From Streptomyces mashuensis (lineage in GTDB: Bacteria > Actinomycetota > Actinomycetes > Streptomycetales > Streptomycetaceae): DNA of 64,000 bases. A program made the translations under genes and the position numbers. Positions 1 to 29,010 of this stretch are shown here, piece after piece. The stretch spans positions 124,001-188,000 of the forward strand of contig NZ_BNBD01000007.1 in NCBI RefSeq assembly GCF_014654785.1, in the 5' to 3' direction. The notes under the pieces are model-generated. The model saw nothing but the letters and a program-made list of their open reading frames with translations. It had not been told where the DNA came from and did no database searches. Each line of letters begins with the position of its first letter. Positions within the stretch are counted from its first letter, which is position 1.

Positions 1-1
1 C

Positions 2-3000
2 GCCGTCTCCGCCTTCGGTGTGAGCGGCACCAACGCCCACACCATCATCGAGGAAGCGCCCGCCGCGGAGCCGGCGGACGACACCGCCGCCACCACCACG
101 CGGCATCCCGTGCTGCCCTGGCTGCTGTCCGGCCGTACGCCCGACGCCGTACGCGCCCAGGCCGAACGGCTCCGCGCCCACCTCGACGCCCACCCCGGGC
201 TGCGCCCGGCCGACGTCGCGTACTCCCTCGCCACCACCCGCGCCGCCCTCGACCACCGCACCCACGTCACCGGCGCCGACCGCACCGAGCTGATGCAGGC
301 CCTCGCCGGCCTCGCCGAGGGCACGGCGGCCGCCCCTCTTACGCCGGCGGACGGCAAGGTGGCGTTCCTCTTCACCGGCCAGGGCAGCCAGCGGCTCGGG
401 ATGGGCCGCGAGCTGTACGAGGCGTACCCGGTGTTCGCCGAGGCGCTGGACGCGGTGTGCGCGGAGATCGACAGGTACCTCAGCCGTCCGCTGAAGGACG
501 TGCTGTTCGGCGACGACGCGGCCGTTCTCGACCGGACGGAGTTCGCGCAGCCGGCGCTGTTCGCTGTGGAAGTGGCGCTGTTCCGACTGCTGGAGGCGTG
601 GGGCATCACCCCTGACCTCGTTTCCGGCCACTCCGTCGGCGAGATCGCCGCCGCGCACGTCGCCGGCGTGTTCTCCCTCGCCCACGCATCGGTGCTCGTC
701 GCCGCTCGCGGCCGCCTCATGCAGAAGCTGCCCGAGGGCGGCGCGATGGTGGCGGTGCAGGCGACCGAGGACGAGGTGACCCCGTACCTCACCGACCGCA
801 CCGGCATCGCGGCCGTCAACGGCCCGCGGTCCGTGGTGGTTTCCGGTGACGAGACGGACGTCCTGGCGATCGCGGCCCGCTTCGAGGCCGAGGGCCGCAA
901 AACCCGTCGCCTCACGGTCAGTCACGCATTCCACTCGCCGCTCATGGACGACATGCTGGCGGCGTTCCGCGAGGTGGCGGGCCGGCTCACCTACCACGAG
1001 CCCCGTATCCCCGTCGTCTCCAACCTCACCGGCGCGATCGTCGCGGCCGACGAGATGACGTCCCCCGACTTCTGGGTGCGGCACGTCCGCGAGGCCGTCC
1101 GCTTCCACGACGGCGTCAAGGCCCTCCGGGCCGCCGAGGTCACGACCTTCGTCGAGCTCGGCCCCGACGGCGTCCTGACCGCCATGGCCCAGGAGTCCGT
1201 CGAAAAGACCGCCGAGAACGTCGCCTTCGTCCCCGTCCTGCGCCGCGACCACTCCGAGGCACACAGCCTCACCGCCGCCCTCGCCGCGGCGCACGGCCAC
1301 GGTGCGGCCGTCGACTGGGACGCGTACTTCGCCGGTACCGGCGCGGTCCGCGTCGACCTGCCCACGTACGCCTTCCAGCACCAGCGGTACTGGCTGGAGC
1401 CCGGCTCCCGGGCCGGTGACGTGACCGCCGCCGGTCTCGACGCGCCCCGCCACCCGCTGCTGGGCGCCGCCGTGCCGCTCGCCGGCACGGACGGGGTCCT
1501 GTTCACCGGCCGGCTCTCCCGGCGCACCCACCCGTGGCCGGCCGACCACGCGGTCGGCGGGACGCCGCTCGTGCCCGGCGCCGCGTTCGTCGAGCTGGCC
1601 ATCCGCGCCGGCGACCAGGTCGGCTGCGAGCAGGTCGAGGAACTCACCCTCGACGCGCCGCTGGGCCTGCCCGAGCACGGCGCCGTCCGGCTCCAGGTCG
1701 AGGTGGGCCCGGTGGACGGCGCGGGGCGCCGCGCGCTGGTGGTCTCCTCGCGGCACGAGGACGCGCCCGCCGACGCCGCCTGGACCCGGCACGCGACCGG
1801 CACCCTCGCTCCCGGCGACCTCTCGGCCGCCCCCACCGCCGAGGACTTCGGGCTCGGCGAGTGGCCGCCGCACGGCGCGCAGGAGACCGAGGCCGGCGCG
1901 GCCGAGGTCTACGAGGCGCTCGCCGACGCCGGACTCGCCTCCGGGCCGCTCTTCCACGGCCTGCGGGCGGTGTGGCGGCGCGGCGACGAGGTGTTCGCCG
2001 AGATCGCCCTGCCCGGCGGTGCGGATGCCGGTGCGTTCGGGCTGCACCCGGCGCTCCTGGAGGCGGCCGCGCACGCCGCGCACCACGCCGGTGAGCCGCC
2101 GCTGTCGTCGGGCTGGTACGGAGCGGCCCTGCACGCGGTCGGTGCGACCGCACTGCGCGTACGGCTCGCCCCGGCGCCCGCCGGCGGCGTGTCGCTGCAC
2201 GCGGCCGACGCGGAAGGCGCACCGGTGTTCTCCGCCGACCGCCTGACGCTGCGCGCCGTCCCGGCCGAGGTCGCCGGCGGCGGTGCGGCGGCGGCCGGTG
2301 ACGCCCTGTTCCGTACGGAGTGGGCCGCGCTGACCGGCACCGCCGGTGCGTCGCCGCAGCCCGCGGCCGTACTCGGCACGCCGGACGCACCGGAGGTGGC
2401 GGCACTGGCGTCGGCCACCGGGGCGACGGTGTACGAGAACCTGGCCGCCCTCGCGGCCGCCGAAGGCCCCGTGCCCGCCCTGGTGTTCGCGCCCGTGACC
2501 GTCGCCACGACGGACGGCGGGGAAACGGAGACCGCAGGGGGCCCGGAGGCCGTCCGGGCCGCCGCGCACCGGACCCTCGCCCTGGCCCAGGAGTGGCTGT
2601 CCGACGAGCGCTTCGACACGTCCCGCCTGGTCTTCACCACGCACGGCGCACTCGCGGTGTCCGGCACCGACACCGTCCCCCGTCCTGCGCACGCCGCCGT
2701 ATGGGGCCTGATCCGCTCGGCCGAGACGGAGAACCCGGGCCGCTTCGGCCTGATCGATGTCGAGCCGGGCGCCGTGGACGTCGACGGCCTGCCGCATGCC
2801 CTCCTCGCCGACGCCCTCACCACCGGCGCCGAGCCCGAACTCGCCGTCCGTGGCGGACAGGTGTTCGCCCCCCGGCTGAGCCGTGTCACCGTCGACCCCG
2901 ACGGCGCCCCCGCCCTCAGCCCGGACGGCACCGTTCTCGTCACCGGCGGCACCGGCACCCTCGGTGCCCTCGTCGCCCAGCACCTGGTGGACCGGCACGC

Positions 3001-3990
3001 CGTCCGCCACCTGCTGCTGCTCAGCCGGCGCGGCCCCGACGCGCCCGGTGCCGCCGAGCTCGTCGCCCGCCTCGGCGAACGCGGCGCCCGCGTCACCGTC
3101 GTCGCCTGTGACGCCGCCGACCCGGCCGCGCTCGCCGGCGCCCTGGCCGCCGTACCGGCCGAGCACCCCCTGACCGCCGTCGTTCACACCGCCGGTGTCC
3201 TCGACGACGGCGTCCTCGCGTCGCAGACCCCCGGCCGGCTGGACACGGCGCTGCGCCCCAAGGCGGACGCCGCCTGGCACCTGCACGCGCTGACGCGCGA
3301 GCTGGGGCTGTCCGCGTTCGTCGTCTTCTCCGCCGCCGCCGGCACCCTCGGTGCCGCCGGCCAGGCCAACTACGCCGCCGCCAACGCCTACCTGGACGCC
3401 CTCGCCCAGCACCGCCGCGCCCAGGGGCTGCCCGCCACCTCCCTCGCGTGGGGTCTGTGGGCGCGGTCCAGCGGCATCACCGGTGACCTGTCGGACGCCG
3501 ACCTTCGGCGCATGGCCCGTGGCGGCATGGGCGCGCTCTCCTCCGACGAGGCCCTCGGCCTCCTCGACACCGCCCTGGCCACCGGCCACGCCACCCTCCT
3601 CCCCGCCCGCCTCGACCTGGCCGCCGTACGGTCCGCGGCCGGCACCGACCCGGTGCCCGCGATGTTCCGCGGCCTCGTACGGGGCTCCGCCCGGCGCACG
3701 GCCAGCACCGGCGCCACCGGTTCGTCCCTGGTCCGGCGGCTCGCCGCGCTCCCCGCGACGGGACGCGAGGAAGCGGTCCTCGACCTGGTCCGGGCGCAGG
3801 TCGCCGCCGTCCTCGGCCACGGCGGGCCGGAGGCCGTCGAGCCCCACCGCGCGTTCAAGGAGGCCGGCTTCGACTCGCTCACGGCCGTCGAGCTGCGCAA
3901 CCGGCTCAGCACCGGCACCGGCCTGAAGCTGCCCACCACCCTCGTCTTCGACCACCCGAACCCCACGGCCCTCGCCCGCCACCTGCTCAC
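2..3990 (+). other. Module M0: (KS)-AT(malonyl)-DH(degenerate)-KR(Ser to Ala)-ACP
   Basis: Only the KS C-terminus is in the window. AT spans about 353-1392, with GHSVGE at 626 and HAFH at 923, predicting malonyl-CoA. The DH (about 1420-2260) keeps the HxxxGxxxxP histidine (1547), but the catalytic Asp of HPALLD is Glu (2060-2062), the YGP motif reads SGP (1940), and the usual LPFAW segment is not recognisable. In the KR, the NADPH motif TGGTGTLG, LDD (B-type), Lys and Tyr (3371) are present, but the Ser 13 residues before the Tyr is Ala (3332-3334). Inference: no dehydration, and ketoreduction is doubtful, so the product is beta-hydroxy or beta-keto. ACP serine is at about 3875. Confidence 0.85.
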
Positions 3991-6900
3991 CGAGCTCCTC
4001 GGCGACGACACCACGACCCACGCCGAAACGGCCCGTGCCGCGCTCGCCGACGACGAGCCCATCGCCATCGTCGCCATGAGCTGCCGCTACCCCGGCGGCG
4101 TGGCCTCCCCCGAGGACCTGTGGGACCTCGTACTGGCCGGCGGCGACGCCATCTCCGGCTTCCCCGCCGACCGCGGCTGGGAGGCCACCGCCACCGACAC
4201 GGGCGACGTCCGCCTCGGCGGGTTCCTGCGCGACGCCGCCCGCTTCGACGCCGACTTCTTCGGCATCTCGCCGCGCGAGGCCCTCGCCATGGACCCGCAG
4301 CAGCGGCTCCTGCTGGAAACCTCCTGGGAGGTGTTCGAGCGCGCCGGCATCGACGCGACCGCGCTCCGGGGCAGCCGCACCGGCGTCTTCGTCGGCGCGG
4401 CCTACGGCGGCTACGACGCCGGCCTCGACCACCTCGGCGACAGCGTCGCCGGCCACGTGATGACCGGCAACGCCGCCAGCATCATGTCGGGCCGCGTCGC
4501 CTACGCGTTCGGCCTCGAAGGCCCGGCCGTCACGGTCGACACGGCCTGCTCGTCGTCCCTCGTCGCCCTGCACTGGGCCGTCCAGGCCCTGCGGTCCGGC
4601 GAGTGCGCCATGGCACTCGCCGGCGGCGTGACGGTGATGTCGACCGCCGGCAACTTCGCCGAGTTCAGCCGCCAGGGCGGCCTCGCCGCCGACGGCCGCG
4701 TCAAGGCGTTCGCGGCGGCCGCGGACGGCACCGGCTGGTCCGAGGGCATCGGCATGCTCCTCGTGGAGCGCCTCTCCGACGCCCGCCGCAACGGCCACCC
4801 CGTCCTCGCCGTCGTCCGCGGCAGCGCCGTCAACCAGGACGGTGCGAGCAACGGCCTCACCGCGCCCAACGGCCCCTCGCAGCAGCGCGTCATCCGCGAA
4901 GCCCTGGCCACCGCCCGCCTGACGGCGGCCGACGTCGACGCCGTCGAGGCCCACGGCACCGGTACGACCCTCGGCGACCCCATCGAGGCACAGGCACTGC
5001 TCGCCACCTACGGCCAGGGCAGGGACGACGACCGGCCACTGTGGCTCGGGTCGGTGAAGTCCAACCTCGGCCACACCCAGGCCGCCGCGGGCGTCGCCGG
5101 CATCATCAAGATGGTGCTGGCCATGCAGCACGGCGTCCTGCCGCGCACCCTGCACGTCGACGAGCCCACACCGCACGTCGACTGGTCGACGGGCGCCGTC
5201 GAGCTGCTGACCGAGACCCGGGAATGGCCGGAGACGGGCAACCGCCCGCGCCGCGCCGCGATCTCGTCCTTCGGCATCAGCGGCACCAACGCCCACACCG
5301 TCATCGAGCACGCCCCCGAACCGGTCACCCCGGAAGACGGCGCGAGCCGCACCGTCCCGCCCGTCCTGCCCTACGCCCTGTCGGCGAAGAACGACGAGTC
5401 GCTGCGGGCCCAGGCCGCACGGCTGCACGCCCACCTCGCCACGCACCCCGAGCTGCGCCCGGCCGACGTCGCCTACTCCCTCGCCACCAGCCGTACCGCT
5501 CTCGACCACCGAGCGGTGCTGCCGGCCGCCGGCCGGGAGGACCTCCAGGCCGCACTCGACGCCCTCGCCGCCGGACGCGACGTCCCCGGCCTGGTCGAAG
5601 GCGCCCCGGCCGGAGGGAAGGTGGCGTTCCTCTTCACCGGTCAGGGCAGCCAGCGGCTCGGCATGGGTCGCGAGCTGTACGAGGCGTACCCGGTGTTCGC
5701 CGAGGCGCTGGACGCGGTGTGCGCGGAGCTCGACCGTCACCTGCGGGTGCCGCTGAAGGACGTGGTGTTCGGCGACGACGCTGCGGTGCTCGACCGGACG
5801 GAGTTCGCCCAGCCGGCGCTGTTCGCGGTGGAAGTGGCGCTGTTCCGGCTGCTGGAGACCTGGGGCATCACCCCTGACCTGGTCTCCGGCCACTCGATCG
5901 GCGAGATCGCCGCCGCGCACGTCGCCGGGGTGTTCTCCCTGGCCGACGCGGCCGCGCTCGTCGCCGCTCGGGGCCGGCTGATGCAGGACCTGCCCGAGGG
6001 CGGCGCGATGGTGGCGGTGCAGGCCACCGAGGACGAGGTGACCCCGTACCTCACCGACCGCGCGGGCATCGCCGCCGTCAACGGGCCGCAGTCGGTCGTG
6101 GTCTCCGGCGAGGAGGCCGACGTCCTGGCGATCGTGGCTCGCTTCGAGGCCGAGGGCCGTAAGACCCGTCGCCTCACCGTGAGTCATGCATTCCATTCGC
6201 CGCTCATGGACGACATGCTGGCGGCGTTCCGTGAGGTGGCGGGCCGGCTCACCTACCACGAGCCCCGCGTTCCCGTCGTCTCCAACCTCACCGGCGCGAC
6301 GGTCGCGGCCGACGAGATGACGTCGCCCGACTTCTGGGTGCGGCACGTCCGCGAGGCCGTCCGCTTCCACGACGGCGTCAAGGCCCTGGAAGCCGCGGGC
6401 GTCTCCGCCTTCGTCGAGCTCGGCCCCGACGGCATCCTGACCGCCATGGCCCAGGAGTCCGTTGCAGACGGTGCCTTCGTTCCCGTCCTGCGCCGCGACC
6501 GGGCGGAGGCCGAGACGCTGACCCGGGCCCTCGCCCAGGTCCACGTCCGTGGCATCGCCCCGGACTGGGACGCGTACTTCGCCGGCACCGGTGCCCGCCG
6601 CGTCGACCTGCCGACGTACGCCTTCCAGGGCCGCCGTTACTGGCCGGAGCCCCCGGCCACGGGCGACGACCGCCGCTACCGCGTCGTATGGAAGCCGGCC
6701 ACGGACGTCGCCGCCGGGCGGCGCCTGACCGGGCAGTGGCTGCTGCTGGTGCCGGCCGCGCTCGCCGGTGACCCGGGCATCGAGACGGTCGCCGCCGAAC
6801 TGGCCCTCCGCGGCGCCCGCGTCACCACCCTGCCGCTCGGCATCGGCGACATCGCCGACGCCGGCGGACTCGGCCGTCGCCTGGCGGCAGCCGTGGCGTC

Positions 6901-8698
6901 CGGCGAGCCCGTCGCCGGCGTCCTGTCGCTGCTCGCGCTCTACGAGACGCCGCACCCCGCGCACCCGGCCGTCCCGGCCGGCCTGGCCCTCACCAACGCC
7001 CTGGCACAGGCCCTGGAGGGCCTCGACGACACCATCGCCCCCCGACTGTGGTGCGTGACCCGTGGCGCCGTGTCCGTGGACGCCGCCGACCCGCTGGCGA
7101 GCGCCGTCCAGGCGCAGGTCGCGGGCCTGGGCCGGGTCGTGGCCCTGGAACAGCCGGAGCGCTGGGGCGGCCTCGTGGACCTGCCCGCCGAGGTGGACGC
7201 GCGGGCGGCCGGGCGGCTGTGCGACGTCCTGGCGGGTGGCGGCGACGAGGACCAGGTGGCCGTCCGGCCCTCCGGTGCCTACGTGCGCCGGCTGGTGCGC
7301 GCCGCCCGCACCACGGCCGTACGGCCGGGCTCGGAGTGGACGCCGCGCGGCACCGTGCTGATCACCGGCGGTACGGGGGCGCTCGGCGCCCACGTGGCCC
7401 GCTGGGTGGCCCGTAAGGGGGCCGAACGCGTCGTCCTGGTGAGCCGCAGCGGGCCCGCCGCGGCCGGCGCCGACGAGCTGCGGACGGAACTGGCCGGGCT
7501 CGGTACGGAAACCGTCCTCGCGGCCTGTGACGTCGCCGACCGCGAGGAACTGGCCACGCTGATCGGCAAGCTGGCGGCCGACGGGTCGCCGGTGCGGGCC
7601 GTCGTGCACGCGGCCGGCATCTCGCAGCCGCCCGGCACCGCCGGCGAACTGCCGGACTTCGCCCGGGTCGTTGCGGCCAAGACGACCGGTGCGGTGCATC
7701 TCGACGCGCTGTTCGGTGCCGGTGCCGATGGTGATCCGTTGGATGCGTTCGTGCTGTTCTCGTCCATCGCGGGTGTGTGGGGCAGTGGTGGTCAGGGTGC
7801 TTACGCTGCCGCCAACGCCTTCCTTGACGCGCTCGCCGAGCAGCGTCGGGCCCGTGGTCTGAAGGCCACGGCTGTGGCCTGGGGTCCCTGGGCCGAGGGC
7901 GGTATGGCGGCCGAGGGCGACGCGGAGGAGCAGCTGCGCCGCCGCGGCCTGCCGCCGATGGCGCCCGCCGCGAACCTGGCGGCCCTGGGGGAGGCGCTCG
8001 CCGACGACGAGGTGGCCGTGACGGTCGCCGACGTCGACTGGGCGCGGTTCGCCCCGGCGTTCGCCGCGGCCCGCCCGCGGCCCCTCATCGCCGACCTGCC
8101 GGAGGCACGCGAGGCCCTGCGCGAGGACAGCGGCGAGGCCGGGTCCGCAGCCGGTGGCGGTGACGCGCCGGCCGGGCTGCGGCAGCGGCTGGAGGCGCTG
8201 CCGGGCGGCGATCGCCTGCCCGCCCTGCTGGACCTGGTCCGCGGCCACGTGGCGGCGGCCCTGGGCCACGGCTCGGGCGACGCCGTCGCCGAGGACCGCG
8301 CGTTCAAGGACCTGGGCTTCGACTCGCTCACCGCCGTCGAACTCCGCAACCGGCTCAACGCCGACACCGGCCTGCGGCTGCCCACCAGCCTCGTCTTCGA
8401 CTACCCCAACGCGCTGGCGCTGGCCCGGCACCTGCTGGCCCGGCTGCTGCCCGACGCCGTCGCGGCCGCACCGCTGGAGGAGGGCGACCCGCAGGAGGCC
8501 GAGCTGCGCCGGAAGCTGGCGGCCATCCCGCTGTCCCGCATCCGGGAAGCGGGCCTGCTGGAGACGCTCCTGGACCTGGCCGACCCCCAGCGAACCCCTG
8601 TCGGGGAGCGCAGTGATCAGGGGGCGTCCCCCGACGACATCGACGGGATGGACGTGCAGCATCTGATCGATATGGCGCTAGACAGCAACCAGCCCTGA
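2..8698 (+). CDS. Type I modular polyketide synthase, 5'-truncated (PKS-1, modules M0-M1)
   Basis: Partial gene entering from the left edge; the frame is open from base 2, inside the C-terminal end of a ketosynthase (FGVSGTNAHT). About 2898 residues are visible. Domain order with approximate visible residue numbers: KS tail 1-15, AT 118-465, DH 474-755, KR 770-1235, ACP 1244-1330 (module M0); KS 1351-1770, AT 1872-2217, KR 2230-2700, ACP 2726-2816 (module M1); C-terminal docking region 2822-2898. Both ATs have GQGSQ, GHSxGE and HAFH, predicting malonyl-CoA. Both ACPs have the phosphopantetheine serine in GFDSL. The C-terminus contains DDIDGMDVQHLIDMAL, resembling the pikromycin PikAIII-type (class 1b) docking helix as I remember it. 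The next PKS gene starts 24 nt downstream, so this is probably one operon and the growing chain passes to it. M0 carries decayed reductive residues (see module entry). The upstream protein part, and hence the gene's start, are not visible. Confidence 0.97.
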   Translation, partial: AVSAFGVSGTNAHTIIEEAPAAEPADDTAATTTRHPVLPWLLSGRTPDAVRAQAERLRAHLDAHPGLRPADVAYSLATTRAALDHRTHVTGADRTELMQALAGLAEGTAAAPLTPADGKVAFLFTGQGSQRLGMGRELYEAYPVFAEALDAVCAEIDRYLSRPLKDVLFGDDAAVLDRTEFAQPALFAVEVALFRLLEAWGITPDLVSGHSVGEIAAAHVAGVFSLAHASVLVAARGRLMQKLPEGGAMVAVQATEDEVTPYLTDRTGIAAVNGPRSVVVSGDETDVLAIAARFEAEGRKTRRLTVSHAFHSPLMDDMLAAFREVAGRLTYHEPRIPVVSNLTGAIVAADEMTSPDFWVRHVREAVRFHDGVKALRAAEVTTFVELGPDGVLTAMAQESVEKTAENVAFVPVLRRDHSEAHSLTAALAAAHGHGAAVDWDAYFAGTGAVRVDLPTYAFQHQRYWLEPGSRAGDVTAAGLDAPRHPLLGAAVPLAGTDGVLFTGRLSRRTHPWPADHAVGGTPLVPGAAFVELAIRAGDQVGCEQVEELTLDAPLGLPEHGAVRLQVEVGPVDGAGRRALVVSSRHEDAPADAAWTRHATGTLAPGDLSAAPTAEDFGLGEWPPHGAQETEAGAAEVYEALADAGLASGPLFHGLRAVWRRGDEVFAEIALPGGADAGAFGLHPALLEAAAHAAHHAGEPPLSSGWYGAALHAVGATALRVRLAPAPAGGVSLHAADAEGAPVFSADRLTLRAVPAEVAGGGAAAAGDALFRTEWAALTGTAGASPQPAAVLGTPDAPEVAALASATGATVYENLAALAAAEGPVPALVFAPVTVATTDGGETETAGGPEAVRAAAHRTLALAQEWLSDERFDTSRLVFTTHGALAVSGTDTVPRPAHAAVWGLIRSAETENPGRFGLIDVEPGAVDVDGLPHALLADALTTGAEPELAVRGGQVFAPRLSRVTVDPDGAPALSPDGTVLVTGGTGTLGALVAQHLVDRHAVRHLLLLSRRGPDAPGAAELVARLGERGARVTVVACDAADPAALAGALAAVPAEHPLTAVVHTAGVLDDGVLASQTPGRLDTALRPKADAAWHLHALTRELGLSAFVVFSAAAGTLGAAGQANYAAANAYLDALAQHRRAQGLPATSLAWGLWARSSGITGDLSDADLRRMARGGMGALSSDEALGLLDTALATGHATLLPARLDLAAVRSAAGTDPVPAMFRGLVRGSARRTASTGATGSSLVRRLAALPATGREEAVLDLVRAQVAAVLGHGGPEAVEPHRAFKEAGFDSLTAVELRNRLSTGTGLKLPTTLVFDHPNPTALARHLLTELLGDDTTTHAETARAALADDEPIAIVAMSCRYPGGVASPEDLWDLVLAGGDAISGFPADRGWEATATDTGDVRLGGFLRDAARFDADFFGISPREALAMDPQQRLLLETSWEVFERAGIDATALRGSRTGVFVGAAYGGYDAGLDHLGDSVAGHVMTGNAASIMSGRVAYAFGLEGPAVTVDTACSSSLVALHWAVQALRSGECAMALAGGVTVMSTAGNFAEFSRQGGLAADGRVKAFAAAADGTGWSEGIGMLLVERLSDARRNGHPVLAVVRGSAVNQDGASNGLTAPNGPSQQRVIREALATARLTAADVDAVEAHGTGTTLGDPIEAQALLATYGQGRDDDRPLWLGSVKSNLGHTQAAAGVAGIIKMVLAMQHGVLPRTLHVDEPTPHVDWSTGAVELLTETREWPETGNRPRRAAISSFGISGTNAHTVIEHAPEPVTPEDGASRTVPPVLPYALSAKNDESLRAQAARLHAHLATHPELRPADVAYSLATSRTALDHRAVLPAAGREDLQAALDALAAGRDVPGLVEGAPAGGKVAFLFTGQGSQRLGMGRELYEAYPVFAEALDAVCAELDRHLRVPLKDVVFGDDAAVLDRTEFAQPALFAVEVALFRLLETWGITPDLVSGHSIGEIAAAHVAGVFSLADAAALVAARGRLMQDLPEGGAMVAVQATEDEVTPYLTDRAGIAAVNGPQSVVVSGEEADVLAIVARFEAEGRKTRRLTVSHAFHSPLMDDMLAAFREVAGRLTYHEPRVPVVSNLTGATVAADEMTSPDFWVRHVREAVRFHDGVKALEAAGVSAFVELGPDGILTAMAQESVADGAFVPVLRRDRAEAETLTRALAQVHVRGIAPDWDAYFAGTGARRVDLPTYAFQGRRYWPEPPATGDDRRYRVVWKPATDVAAGRRLTGQWLLLVPAALAGDPGIETVAAELALRGARVTTLPLGIGDIADAGGLGRRLAAAVASGEPVAGVLSLLALYETPHPAHPAVPAGLALTNALAQALEGLDDTIAPRLWCVTRGAVSVDAADPLASAVQAQVAGLGRVVALEQPERWGGLVDLPAEVDARAAGRLCDVLAGGGDEDQVAVRPSGAYVRRLVRAARTTAVRPGSEWTPRGTVLITGGTGALGAHVARWVARKGAERVVLVSRSGPAAAGADELRTELAGLGTETVLAACDVADREELATLIGKLAADGSPVRAVVHAAGISQPPGTAGELPDFARVVAAKTTGAVHLDALFGAGADGDPLDAFVLFSSIAGVWGSGGQGAYAAANAFLDALAEQRRARGLKATAVAWGPWAEGGMAAEGDAEEQLRRRGLPPMAPAANLAALGEALADDEVAVTVADVDWARFAPAFAAARPRPLIADLPEAREALREDSGEAGSAAGGGDAPAGLRQRLEALPGGDRLPALLDLVRGHVAAALGHGSGDAVAEDRAFKDLGFDSLTAVELRNRLNADTGLRLPTSLVFDYPNALALARHLLARLLPDAVAAAPLEEGDPQEAELRRKLAAIPLSRIREAGLLETLLDLADPQRTPVGERSDQGASPDDIDGMDVQHLIDMALDSNQP
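4052..8450 (+). other. Module M1: KS-AT(malonyl)-KR(A-type)-ACP
   Basis: KS (about 4052-5310) has the catalytic Cys in TACSSS (4547) and both His motifs (EAHGTGT, KSNLGHTQ). AT (5615-6650) carries HAFH at 6185, predicting malonyl-CoA. The KR (about 6680-8100) is the only one in the window without the LDD motif (it reads GISQPP), and it has the Trp of GVWGSGG (7778-7780) with catalytic Tyr at 7802. By the established KR fingerprint rules this is an A-type KR, predicting the opposite hydroxyl configuration to the other KRs. ACP serine is at about 8324. The expected unit is a beta-hydroxyl. Confidence 0.9.
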
Positions 8699-8710
8699 CG
8701 TGCCCGAAGT

Positions 8711-8716
8711 GCGGAG
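8711..8716 (+). promoter_or_regulatory. Ribosome binding site of PKS-2
   Basis: GCGGAG lies 3 nt before an ATG at 8720 and 6 nt before a second in-frame ATG at 8723. The spacing favours 8723. The resulting N-terminus MTTPNEKIVEALRAS also matches the start style of PikAIV-like docking helices. Either start changes the protein by one residue only. Confidence 0.55.
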
Positions 8717-8722
8717 TACATG

Positions 8723-28888
<20,166 letters not shown>

Positions 28889-28905
28889 CCCCGACCGCCC
28901 CGCGC

Positions 28906-28940
28906 ACGCGGCCGTCCCGCCCCGAGCGGGACGGCCGCGT
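28906..28940 (+). terminator. Perfect 15-bp hairpin after PKS-2
   Basis: Left arm ACGCGGCCGTCCCGC (28906-28920), loop CCCGA, and a perfectly complementary right arm (28926-28940), 17 nt after the PKS-2 stop. There is no U-tract, as is common for actinomycete terminators. It is likely a transcription terminator or mRNA 3'-end stabiliser that reduces PKS-3 expression from the upstream operon. Confidence 0.75.
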
Positions 28941-28941
28941 A

Positions 28942-28976
28942 CCCCACCACGTATCCCCACCACGTGCCCCACCGCG
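28942..28976 (+). repeat. Short direct repeats between PKS-2 and PKS-3
   Basis: CCCCACCACGT occurs at 28942-28952 and again at 28955-28965 (13-bp period), with a third degenerate copy CCCCACCGCG at 28967-28976. The tract is C-rich and G-poor. It lies between the PKS-2 hairpin and the PKS-3 start. No convincing -10/-35 pair was seen here. Its role is unknown. Confidence 0.6.
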
Positions 28977-28996
28977 ACGACCTGACCACGCTGAAT

Positions 28997-29002
28997 AGGT
29001 GA
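28997..29002 (+). promoter_or_regulatory. Ribosome binding site of PKS-3
   Basis: AGGTGA lies 8 nt before ATG 29011. The GTG at 28999 overlaps this Shine-Dalgarno-like sequence and is therefore a poor start choice. From 29011 the protein begins MANEAKLREYLKK, matching MANEETLRDYLK at the start of PKS-4. Confidence 0.6.
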
Positions 29003-29010
29003 AGCTGTCC

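Noticed and set aside
4120..5877. Long same-strand alternate frames inside the PKS genes, rich in Arg, Pro and Gly (for example 4120-5877, 39112-40782, 42046-45258)
   Set aside because: Out-of-frame readings of PKS modules; the true frame carries all KS, AT, DH, KR and ACP motifs.
28999..29010. GTG at 28999 as the start of PKS-3
   Set aside because: It overlaps the AGGTGA Shine-Dalgarno of ATG 29011, and the four extra residues are absent from the matching PKS-4 N-terminus.
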